Shown: piece after piece, positions 1 through 5,248 of the stretch
Position numbering within the stretch: position 1 is the stretch's first letter
Layout of the letters: each line of letters opens with the position of its first letter
Assembly (NCBI GenBank): GCA_903871975.1
Contig: CAIQIY010000216.1
Coordinates: forward strand, 1-5,248
From: an uncultured Chloroflexota bacterium
GTDB taxonomy: Bacteria > Chloroflexota > Chloroflexia > Chloroflexales > Roseiflexaceae
Direction of reading: 5' to 3'
Length of the DNA: 5,248 bases
Position numbers and translations under genes: made by a program
Notes under the pieces: model-generated
Database searches by the model: none
Told to the model about the DNA's origin: nothing
Seen by the model: only the letters and a program-made list of their open reading frames with translations

Positions 1-460
1 GAATCTGCTGCTGCTGCAGCAGAATGTGCCGACGACGGCAGGCTCGTGGCGGATGATTCGACCACCGGGTGGCGATTTCAGTGTCTCGGCGCTGGCGTTG
101 CTCATCCCACAGCAATCCCTGGTGCAGGAAGCAGCGTGGTCGCTGGTGCGCGCGCTGTGTGCGACGACAGCGCTCCAGAATCTGGCGCTGCAGTCGGCGG
201 GAGTATTGCCGGCGTTCATGCCGGCGTGGGCCGATCCGCTGTACGACCGACCGGTTGGTTTCTTCGGCGATCAGCCAGCCTTTCGCGTCCTGACCGAAGC
301 CGCCCAGGCGCAGCCCGAGGTGGTGCTCAGTCGGTACGATGCCCCCATCGAGGCGGCGCTGGCCAATGTGGCCGATGGTGTGGCGAGCGGGAGTGTCGAA
401 CCGTTGCCGGCGATCGAAGCAGCAGAGCAGGCGCTGCGGCGGCAGTATCCCGAGCTGTGA
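1..460 (+). CDS. ABC transporter extracellular solute-binding protein (family 1), C-terminal part
   Basis: The frame is open from base 2 to a TGA at 458-460, giving the last 152 residues; the start lies left of the window. The order of elements matches the C-terminal lobe of family-1 (sugar-type) substrate-binding proteins: a W-R-M-I-R-P-P-G-G segment, then a strand and helix of the form 'S-A-L-A-L-L-I-P-Q-Q-S...EAAWSLVRALC', a G-V-L-P-A segment, a D-P-L-Y-D-R-P stretch followed by FFGDQPAF, and a final helix with a G-S-V-E-P-L-P-A-I-E-A-A-E-Q-A-L ending typical of this family. Such proteins are usually about 400-450 residues, so about a third is seen. In the family they capture sugars or related solutes outside the membrane and deliver them to ABC permeases. 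No permease or ATPase follows here, so partners must be upstream or elsewhere. The substrate cannot be read from this fragment. Family assignment is fairly secure and rests on pattern recognition alone. Confidence 0.82.
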   Translation, partial: NLLLLQQNVPTTAGSWRMIRPPGGDFSVSALALLIPQQSLVQEAAWSLVRALCATTALQNLALQSAGVLPAFMPAWADPLYDRPVGFFGDQPAFRVLTEAAQAQPEVVLSRYDAPIEAALANVADGVASGSVEPLPAIEAAEQALRRQYPEL

Positions 461-587
461 CAGCGACGTCCATGGTGCCGCCTCGCGCTCGTCGGTGTGC
501 TTGGCGTCGTGGTGTCGACCAGCCGCGCAACCGCGGCGCCGGTTCGCACGTTGCATCGGTGTAGTCGGTGTGAACGCGGAGGTCGTG
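461..587. other. Intergenic gap between solute-binding protein and membrane protein
   Basis: These 127 bases separate two genes on the same strand. I see no convincing small gene. A short perfect hairpin (stem GCCGCG/CGCGGC at 522-527 and 532-537, four-base loop) is present, but no run of T follows, so it is not a clear rho-independent terminator. No good -35/-10 pair stands out. The downstream gene may be read through from the upstream one or have its own promoter here; the sequence does not decide. Confidence 0.5.
578..582 (+). promoter_or_regulatory. Ribosome binding site of the bactofilin-like membrane protein
   Basis: GGAGG lies five bases before the ATG at 588. This spacing favours ATG 588 over the in-frame GTG codons at 585 (two bases away) and 570 (upstream of the site). 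The choice also places the signal peptide directly at the N-terminus. Confidence 0.75.
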
Positions 588-1799
588 ATGCCAGGGCGTT
601 GGATCATCAGTGGCTGCGTGATCGTGTTGCTCGTCGCATCGGCGGTACATGCTGCCACGCCTCGTGGCGGCGATCGTGTCGTGGTGGATGTTGGCGAGGT
701 CGTGGCCGACGATCTGGTGGTCGCGGCGAGTGAGCTGGTGATCGATGGCCGCATCGAGGGCGATCTGGTGGCGGCAGCCGAGACGATCACGATCAATGGT
801 GTGGTGACCGGCGATGTGCTTGCCGCGGCGAACCGTATCGTGATCGCTGGCTCGGTCGGCGACGACGTGCGGTTGGCGGCGGGTGTGCTTGAGCTGCGGG
901 CCGAGTCCGGCGTCGGCGATGATCTGTTCGGTGCCGCCGGCACGCTGACGACGGCAGCGGCGAGCCGCGTGGGTGGCGCTCTGGCTGCCGCCGGCAGCGA
1001 TGTGACGCTGCGTGGCGCCGTCGCGCAACGCGCGGATGTCGCCGGTCAGCGGCTCATATTCGGCGGATCGGTTGGTGATGCCCTCGTGGCCTACGGTGAC
1101 GCGGTGCAGGTCGAGGCATCGGCGCGCGTTGGTGGGGAGCTGACCGCATACTCGCCCGCGCCGCCAGCGGTGGCACCGGGCGCACAGCTGGGTGCGGTGA
1201 CGCACATCAGGACAGAGCGGTCAGATGCCGACGCGGGTACCACGGCGCCGGTCGATGGCGTGGCCGCACTGCTGTTCGATTTCCTGCGGCAGTTGGCGAC
1301 ATTGCTGCTGGTAGGGGCGATGCTGGTCTGGCTGCTGCCGGCGCCATTGGCACGCATCGCCGACGGGACGTTGCAACAACCCGGCCGGTCGTTGCTGGCC
1401 GGTGCCCTGACAGTGGCGGCGCTGGTGCTCGGGGGATCGGTGTTGCTGCTGGCCACGATCGTCGGCGGGGTCGTGTTTGGCACGTTGACGCTCGACGGCC
1501 TGGCGGGCATGATCGTCGCAAGCGGCAGTATTGCGTTGGCAGGCATGATCATCGCGACGATCTTCACGGGTGGCGTCGTCGCGCCGGTGATCGTCGGCTA
1601 TGGTGTCGGACGCAGCCTGCTCGCATGGCTGCGTCCTGCGTGGTTGGAACGGCGGCTGGTGCCGCTCGCACTGGGCGTGCTGCTCGTCGCGGTGCTGCTG
1701 TCCGTCCCCTGGGTCGGCGCCTTGATGCTCGTGCTGACGCTCCTGCTCGGGTTGGGAGCGATCTGGCGCGAACGCCGCGGCGAATGGCCGGCCGCGTGA
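588..1799 (+). CDS. Exported bactofilin-like (polymer-forming) beta-helix protein with C-terminal multi-pass membrane domain
   Basis: A complete 403-residue protein. Residues 1-22 form a signal peptide: a basic start (MPGR), a hydrophobic core, and a likely cleavage site V-H-A before A23. Residues about 36-188 consist of short repeats of the type 'G-x-V-x-x-D-L-x-x-A-A-x-x-x-x-I-x-G', rich in V, A, G and D, as in the right-handed beta-helix of bactofilins and 'polymer-forming cytoskeletal' proteins. A loose P/A/T/D linker (about 189-225) leads to a hydrophobic half with about five or six membrane spans (near 234-250, 268-293, 303-324, 327-345, 356-374 and 376-393). The C-terminus is short and basic (WRERRGEW). 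The layout (signal peptide, beta-helix, membrane bundle) matches a family usually annotated as hypothetical or polymer-forming, I believe DUF8173, although I cannot run a search. The beta-helix should lie outside the cytoplasmic membrane, unlike classical cytosolic bactofilins. A role in surface or envelope scaffolding is inference. The N-terminal reading frame stays open upstream to 339, but that part is not protein-like. Confidence 0.8.
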   Translation: MPGRWIISGCVIVLLVASAVHAATPRGGDRVVVDVGEVVADDLVVAASELVIDGRIEGDLVAAAETITINGVVTGDVLAAANRIVIAGSVGDDVRLAAGVLELRAESGVGDDLFGAAGTLTTAAASRVGGALAAAGSDVTLRGAVAQRADVAGQRLIFGGSVGDALVAYGDAVQVEASARVGGELTAYSPAPPAVAPGAQLGAVTHIRTERSDADAGTTAPVDGVAALLFDFLRQLATLLLVGAMLVWLLPAPLARIADGTLQQPGRSLLAGALTVAALVLGGSVLLLATIVGGVVFGTLTLDGLAGMIVASGSIALAGMIIATIFTGGVVAPVIVGYGVGRSLLAWLRPAWLERRLVPLALGVLLVAVLLSVPWVGALMLVLTLLLGLGAIWRERRGEWPAA

Positions 1800-1844
1800 C
1801 AGCGAGCGCCGCGCCGCTGCGCGAGTGTGTTCGGGGCCGGTCAC
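1800..1844. other. Convergent intergenic gap
   Basis: These 45 bases lie between the stop of the plus-strand membrane protein and the stop of minus-strand propeller protein A. They are GC-rich and contain only an imperfect stem (1802-1808 against 1815-1822, with an internal loop) and no T-run on either strand. Termination may be rho-dependent or rely on this weak structure. About 15 bases next to the stop of A (near 1830-1844) resemble the sequence just after the stop of B (near 3361-3375), so duplication homology runs slightly past the coding end. Confidence 0.45.
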
Positions 1845-2184
1845 TCAGACGAACTGCAGCGCGTAGATGTCGGCGTCGTGCAGGACCAGCCGCAGGCGTA
1901 CCGGTTGGCCGGCCAGGCCCTCAAGCCGCGCACTGTCACGCCAGTGCACCGTGCGTGCGATGTCGTCGCCGAACAGCGGCGGGCAATCGTCGAGCCGGTA
2001 CCCGGGCAGCGGCGTGCCATCGGGCTGCTGCAGTTCGACACGGACACTGCCGGCCGCCGAGGTTGCCATGTTCAGCTGCAGCTGTGCCCCCGCAGCCACC
2101 AGTGGGTGTGTCAGCAGCTCGCCGCCGGCCGCGCCGGCGTATGCCGACACGAAGCCGTCGGTGCGCAGCGTATAGCGCCGCAGG
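1845..2184 (-). repeat. Near-identical 3' domain repeat, copy in A
   Basis: This stretch aligns without gaps to 3376-3715 at a constant offset of 1531 bases and differs at 13 of 340 positions by my count. It encodes the C-terminal beta domain of paralogue A. Just beyond it, 2185-2370 differs from 3716-3901 at about 31 of 186 positions, so similarity drops sharply at 2184/2185. Confidence 0.85.
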
Positions 2185-3332
2185 CAGGCGTCGGGGTGAC
2201 CATAATGCTCGATCGCATAGCACGACACCTCGTGCGGCGCCGTCTGCAGCATGCCACTCCCCAGATACATGTTGCGATCGGTCCAGTTGGCCGGGTCGCT
2301 GCCCGGTCGCAGGAACGCTTCGTGGAAGCGGCGCTGCCAGTGGATGCCGTCGCGGCTGCTCATGAACACCGTGTCCGAGATGCCAGGGTTCGGCCAGTCG
2401 GCATGGCGCTGACGATCCGACACGAAGCGCTTGGGGAACATCAGTCGGATGTGCGGCGCTCGAGCGTACGGGATCGCCCCGTTCTGATACAGATGTTCGG
2501 TCGGCGCGTCGCCCATGTCGATGAAGGCAAACGTCGACCAGTGGCGGTAATCGGGCGACGTACTGCGGCGGATGGCGCGCACGCCTGGTGGTAGCCAGCC
2601 GCGGGTGTACAGCACATACGCGCCGTGCTCGCTGTCCCAGAACGCTGTCGTGTGCGTGTCGAACTTCGGCATCGGGTCATCGGGTGCCACGAGTACGGCA
2701 TCAGGCGTCATGGCGCGCCAGTGGATGCCGTCGGGCGACACGAGCAACCGCAACTCATCGACGATCGGCGTCGGCAGGTGGCGCAGCGATGTTCCCGGGG
2801 GGAGTGCCACGCCGGGCGGCAGTGGTGCCGACCACGGGCCGATCTCGTCGGGCCGCAGGCTGGTGCGGCCGGCATGTACCCGCGGCGTGCGGCCGACGGC
2901 CTTGTAGCGCTCGGCCGGATCGGCGGCAGGGTTGTCGTCGCGGAAGATGCCGACCGAGCTTGCGAGCGTGCCGCGGAACAGCATGTTGTTGGCGCGCGAG
3001 CCGTCGTGCTCGACCAGGCCAAGTTCGGGGCGGTGCCACACGATGCCGTCGTCACTCTCGGCGTAGCATGTCGCAGCACCCGCATAGCTGTCGCGCTGGC
3101 CTGCCGCGACGACTTCGCCGGCTGGCATGCCGCGGTACCACATGCGGAACCGGCCGCCATCCGCCATGACGACGTGTTCGTAGCTGTAGCGCCCTTCCCA
3201 GGGTCGATCGAAGCGCAGGGCGATCTCGCGTGGCACCGGATGGTGCAGCCGCAACTGCGCCCCGGCAAACCGTTCGACCAACCAGTCGTCGAGCAATGGC
3301 TCGAGCCGAGTGCCGATCTGTCGTGGTTGCAT
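1845..3332 (-). CDS. Five-bladed beta-propeller protein A (GH32/GH43-like fold), downstream tandem paralogue
   Basis: A 495-residue protein without signal peptide or membrane segment, so probably cytoplasmic. It starts at ATG 3332, preceded by GAGGAG. The N-terminus has the LLDDWL motif (13-18) and a 'RPWEGRYSY...MADGGRFRMWYRG' first blade (about 43-68). Four S-x-D-x-x-x-W blade motifs occur at 93-99, 199-205, 259-265 (G replaced by Y) and 326-332. RDDNP (131-135) recalls the RDP motif of GH32/GH68 enzymes. D16, D132/D133 and E279 are candidate acidic residues for a propeller glycosidase site; this is inference. Residues about 385-495 form a beta-rich C-terminal domain with L-Q-L-N-M-A-T-S-A-A-G and D-A-D-I-Y, a domain I recall from many planctomycete-type hypothetical proteins. 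It is the last gene of an apparent operon, 43 bases after paralogue B. The fold class is fairly clear; enzymatic activity and substrate are unknown, and it could be a non-catalytic sugar binder. Confidence 0.8.
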   Translation of the reverse strand: MQPRQIGTRLEPLLDDWLVERFAGAQLRLHHPVPREIALRFDRPWEGRYSYEHVVMADGGRFRMWYRGMPAGEVVAAGQRDSYAGAATCYAESDDGIVWHRPELGLVEHDGSRANNMLFRGTLASSVGIFRDDNPAADPAERYKAVGRTPRVHAGRTSLRPDEIGPWSAPLPPGVALPPGTSLRHLPTPIVDELRLLVSPDGIHWRAMTPDAVLVAPDDPMPKFDTHTTAFWDSEHGAYVLYTRGWLPPGVRAIRRSTSPDYRHWSTFAFIDMGDAPTEHLYQNGAIPYARAPHIRLMFPKRFVSDRQRHADWPNPGISDTVFMSSRDGIHWQRRFHEAFLRPGSDPANWTDRNMYLGSGMLQTAPHEVSCYAIEHYGHPDACLRRYTLRTDGFVSAYAGAAGGELLTHPLVAAGAQLQLNMATSAAGSVRVELQQPDGTPLPGYRLDDCPPLFGDDIARTVHWRDSARLEGLAGQPVRLRLVLHDADIYALQFV

Positions 3333-3375
3333 AGGCTCCTCGTCGGTGTGGTGTGGGTCGTGTCGGGCCGGCCAC
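3333..3375 (-). other. Short spacer between the tandem paralogues
   Basis: These 43 bases follow the stop of B and contain the ribosome binding site of A. No terminator-like hairpin is seen, consistent with co-transcription of B and A. Confidence 0.6.
3336..3341 (-). promoter_or_regulatory. Ribosome binding site of propeller protein A
   Basis: Read on the minus strand, GAGGAG is followed by only three bases (CCT) and then the ATG at 3332. The spacing is short compared with the five bases used for B, so A may be translated less efficiently. No other in-frame start nearby fits the N-terminal alignment with B. Confidence 0.6.
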
Positions 3376-3715
3376 TCAGGCGAACTGCAGCGCGTAGACG
3401 TCGGCGTCGTGCAGGACCAGCCGCAGGCGTATCGGTTGGCCGGCCAGGCCCTCAAGCCGCGCACCGTCACGCCAGTGCACCGTGCGTGCGATGTCGTCGC
3501 CGAACAGCGGCGGGCAATCGTCGAGCCGATACCCGGGCAGCGGCGTACCATCGGGCTGTTGCAGTTCGACCCGGACGCTGCCGGCCGCCGAGGTTGCCAT
3601 GTTCAGCTGCAGCTGCGCCCCCGCAAACACCAGTGGGTGTGTCAGCAGCTCGCCGCCGACCGCGCCGGCGTATGCCGACACGAAGCCGTCGGTGCGCAGC
3701 GTATAGCGCCGCAGG
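3376..3715 (-). repeat. Near-identical 3' domain repeat, copy in B
   Basis: This is the partner of 1845-2184. Of the 13 differences I count seven base changes that alter six residues and six that are silent. Such a low number of silent changes in about 113 codons indicates recent homogenisation of the DNA and is not what protein constraint alone would give. Confidence 0.85.
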
Positions 3716-4869
3716 TGGGCGCCTGGATGCCGATAGTGCTCGATCACATAGAACGACAGCTCGTGGGGCGCGGTGGCCAGCATGCCGCTGCCCAGATACA
3801 TGTTGCGATCGGTCCAGTTCTCGGGATCGCTGCCCGGCCGCACGAAAGCCTCGCCGAAGCGGCGCTGCCAGTGGATGCCGTCCCGACTGCTCATGAATAC
3901 CGTGTCGGAGATGCCGTTGCCCTCCCACTCGGCGAATCGTCGTCGGCTCGAGACGAAGCGCTTGGGGAACATCAGGCGAATATGCGGCGCCCGAGCATAG
4001 GGGATCGCCCCGTTCTTGTACAGGTGCTCGGTCGGTGCATCGCCCATGTCGATGAAGGCGAACTCCGACCATCGCCGGAAATCAGGCGATGTGCAGCGGC
4101 GGATGGCGCGCACGCCCGGCGGTGTCCAGCCACGCGCATAGACGACATACTCGCCGAGCTCGCCATCCCAGAATGCCAGGTTGTGACTATCGAACATCGC
4201 CATCGGGTCCGGTGGCGCGATGATCAGCGGATCGGGCTCGATCGCGCGCCAATGAATGCCATCGGGTGAGACGAAGCCCCGCAGTTCGGCGCGATGCGGC
4301 CATGGCAACCGATCGAGAAGCGAGGTCAGATCGCCGTCGCCGAGGTCGGCCGGCAGCGGCTGGCCCCAGGCTGGCAGATCCTCCGGTCGCAATGCTGTCA
4401 ATCCTGGCGTACGTCGTGGGCCGACGCCGATCGCCTTGTAGCGCTCGGCTGGATCGGTGGCGGGATTGTCGTCGCGGAACACACTCACTGCGCGGGCATC
4501 GCTGCCGGTCAGCACGATGTTGTTGGCGCGCGAGCCGGCATGCTCGACCAGCCCCAGTTCGGGGCGGTGCCACACGATGCCGTCGTCGCTCTCGGCATAG
4601 CACGTGTAGATCCGCGCGTAGAGCTCGGCGCCACTCAGCCCGTCGGTCGACTCGTGCCAGCCGCGATACCACATGCGAAAACGGCCGCCATCGGCCATGA
4701 CGACCTGGTCGTAGCTGTACTGCCCGTCCCATGGTTGATCGAAGCGCAATGCAATCTCGCGGCGCACGGGGTGGTGCAGGCGCAGCTGTGCGCCGGCGAA
4801 TTGCGCGATCAGCCAGTCATCGAGCAGCGGCTCGAGTCGCGAGCCGATGGTGCGAACCGAATCCGTCAC
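3376..4869 (-). CDS. Five-bladed beta-propeller protein B (GH32/GH43-like fold), upstream tandem paralogue
   Basis: A 497-residue protein, about three-quarters identical by eye to A. It starts at GTG 4869, with AGGAGGT five bases before it. The first GTG overlaps the stop of the preceding amidohydrolase gene as GTGA, suggesting translational coupling. It has LLDDWL at 15-20, the first blade ending in FRMWYRG (64-70), S-x-D-x-x-x-W motifs at 94-100, 201-207, 261-267 and 328-334, RDDNP at 132-136, and the C-terminal beta domain from about 387. There is no signal peptide. Strong differences from A are confined to two stretches: residues about 71-88 (including a W-H-E-S-T-D segment) and about 149-198. 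These are probably loops around the propeller face and could set substrate preference. As for A, the GH32/43/68-like fold is inferred from motifs. Hydrolase, phosphorylase or sugar-binding roles are all possible. Confidence 0.8.
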   Translation of the reverse strand: MTDSVRTIGSRLEPLLDDWLIAQFAGAQLRLHHPVRREIALRFDQPWDGQYSYDQVVMADGGRFRMWYRGWHESTDGLSGAELYARIYTCYAESDDGIVWHRPELGLVEHAGSRANNIVLTGSDARAVSVFRDDNPATDPAERYKAIGVGPRRTPGLTALRPEDLPAWGQPLPADLGDGDLTSLLDRLPWPHRAELRGFVSPDGIHWRAIEPDPLIIAPPDPMAMFDSHNLAFWDGELGEYVVYARGWTPPGVRAIRRCTSPDFRRWSEFAFIDMGDAPTEHLYKNGAIPYARAPHIRLMFPKRFVSSRRRFAEWEGNGISDTVFMSSRDGIHWQRRFGEAFVRPGSDPENWTDRNMYLGSGMLATAPHELSFYVIEHYRHPGAHLRRYTLRTDGFVSAYAGAVGGELLTHPLVFAGAQLQLNMATSAAGSVRVELQQPDGTPLPGYRLDDCPPLFGDDIARTVHWRDGARLEGLAGQPIRLRLVLHDADVYALQFA

Positions 4870-5248
4870 GTGGCACCTCCTGTTGCTGTTGCGCTGCGGG
4901 CGTGCTGGAGCAGCAAAGCCTCGGCAGTTCCGTGCAGGATGCGGCGACGTGCCGCATCGTCGATCTCGGCGCCATCGATTCGGCCGCGCTGGGCCGATGT
5001 GGCGTAGAGCGGCGTGTCGGTGCCGAACAGCATGCGGTCAGCACCGATCTGCCCAACCGCCCACTCGATCAGGCCGGAGTACATCGACGATGCCGATGAG
5101 GTGTCGACGTACAGGTTTCCGGCAGCTGCCCGCTGGATGGCATAGACCTGGCGTGTCGGATTGCCGTCGGCGCTATTGCCGAGGTGCGCCAGGATGAGCG
5201 ACATCGCCGGGTATCGGTCGGCGAATGCGACGAAGTCCTCGGGGTAGC
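4866..5248 (-). CDS. Amidohydrolase family 2 (TIM-barrel metal-dependent hydrolase), C-terminal part
   Basis: The frame is open from the right edge to a TGA at 4868-4866, showing the last 126 residues; the N-terminal half or more is outside the window. The visible part begins Y-P-E-D-F-V-A-F-A-D-R-Y-P and continues into ILAHLG, which carries a conserved histidine of the barrel. N-L-Y-V-D-T-S-S follows, then I-G-A-D-R-M-L-F-G-T-D-T-P-L, which carries the conserved aspartate of the last barrel strand. The final helices, D-D-A-A-R-R-R-I-L-H-G-T-A-E-A-L-L, correspond to the usual 'r..il..NA..ll' ending, here with G-T-A where N-A is common. This is the Amidohydro_2 pattern (PF04909), whose members include sugar lactonases and decarboxylases. 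The stop overlaps the GTG of propeller protein B by four bases, so the two are almost certainly in one operon. The substrate is unknown; a lactonase acting on a sugar acid would fit the neighbours but is inference. The ATG at 5204 is internal, not the start. Confidence 0.85.
   Translation of the reverse strand, partial: YPEDFVAFADRYPAMSLILAHLGNSADGNPTRQVYAIQRAAAGNLYVDTSSASSMYSGLIEWAVGQIGADRMLFGTDTPLYATSAQRGRIDGAEIDDAARRRILHGTAEALLLQHARSATATGGAT
4875..4881 (-). promoter_or_regulatory. Ribosome binding site of propeller protein B
   Basis: AGGAGGT on the minus strand lies five bases before the GTG at 4869 and inside the last codons of the amidohydrolase gene. It is the best Shine-Dalgarno match in the window and fixes the start of B. 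Confidence 0.8.

Noticed and set aside
5..22. CTG trinucleotide run with a short palindrome at the left edge.
   Set aside because: It is explained by four leucine codons followed by glutamine codons inside the solute-binding protein frame.
522..537. Six-base-pair GC hairpin after the solute-binding protein gene.
   Set aside because: There is no T-run after it and the stem is short; such stems are common by chance in GC-rich DNA.
339..587. N-terminal extension of the membrane protein frame.
   Set aside because: It overlaps the end of the solute-binding protein in another frame, has low-complexity R/W-rich content, and the signal peptide and GGAGG support the start at 588.
1802..1822. Imperfect GC stem between the convergent genes as a bidirectional terminator.
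   Set aside because: The stem is interrupted by an internal loop and no T-run is present on either strand, so it is not supported as an intrinsic terminator.
3333..3551. Apparent in-frame N-terminal extension of protein A upstream of ATG 3332.
   Set aside because: It is read out of the 3' end of B in another frame. The alignment with B's N-terminus and the GAGGAG site place the start at 3332.
2625..3896. Long open plus-strand frame running across both minus-strand propeller genes.
   Set aside because: It is a byproduct of high GC and few stops opposite A and B. Its product is arginine- and alanine-rich, lacks any recognisable domain and crosses the boundary between two well-supported genes.
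3310..4269. Plus-strand frame of 319 codons with a similar-looking partner at 1827-2594.
   Set aside because: The two resemble each other only because they lie antisense to the duplicated genes. No ribosome binding site or family resemblance supports them.
1845..4869. The duplicated genes as a mobile element with direct repeats.
   Set aside because: No inverted ends, target duplication or transposase is present; the repeat is ordinary tandem gene duplication.

Overview
This window is a GC-rich piece of bacterial chromosome, roughly two-thirds G+C by eye, with very few gaps between genes. Shine-Dalgarno-like sequences (GGAGG, AGGAGGT) precede the starts. The gene families are a family-1 ABC solute-binding protein, an exported bactofilin-like membrane protein, an Amidohydro_2 enzyme and five-bladed-propeller proteins of glycosidase type. 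This mix is typical of free-living, carbohydrate-using, high-GC bacteria. Chloroflexota is my best guess and a Planctomycetota-like lineage the second, but there is no rRNA or other marker here to decide.

Layout. Plus strand, left part: the C-terminal third of an extracellular solute-binding protein (2-460, cut by the window's left edge), a 127-base gap, then a complete exported membrane protein of 403 residues (588-1799). Minus strand, right part, read from right to left: the 3' end of an amidohydrolase (5248-4866, cut by the right edge), a 497-residue propeller protein B (4869-3376) whose GTG start overlaps the amidohydrolase stop by four bases, a 43-base gap, and a 495-residue propeller protein A (3332-1845). 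The two blocks converge across 45 bases (1800-1844). No RNA gene, CRISPR array, insertion sequence or convincing terminator is visible, and no gene-free stretch exceeds 300 bases.

How it fits together. A and B are tandem duplicates, about three-quarters identical by eye. Both lack a signal peptide and carry four S-x-D-x-x-x-W blade motifs, an N-terminal LLDDWL segment, an RDDNP motif and a conserved C-terminal beta-rich domain. With the translationally coupled amidohydrolase they look like a small cytoplasmic catabolic operon, plausibly for a sugar derivative or sugar lactone; the substrate is unknown. Promoter and further genes should lie beyond the right edge. The solute-binding protein is on the other strand, so any functional link to this operon is only suggestive.

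The most notable signal is the uneven similarity of the duplicates. The last 340 bases of each coding region differ at only 13 positions, while the adjoining 186 bases differ at 31. Synonymous changes are scarce in the first segment, which points to gene conversion in the 3' domain alongside diversification of two loops in the propeller.
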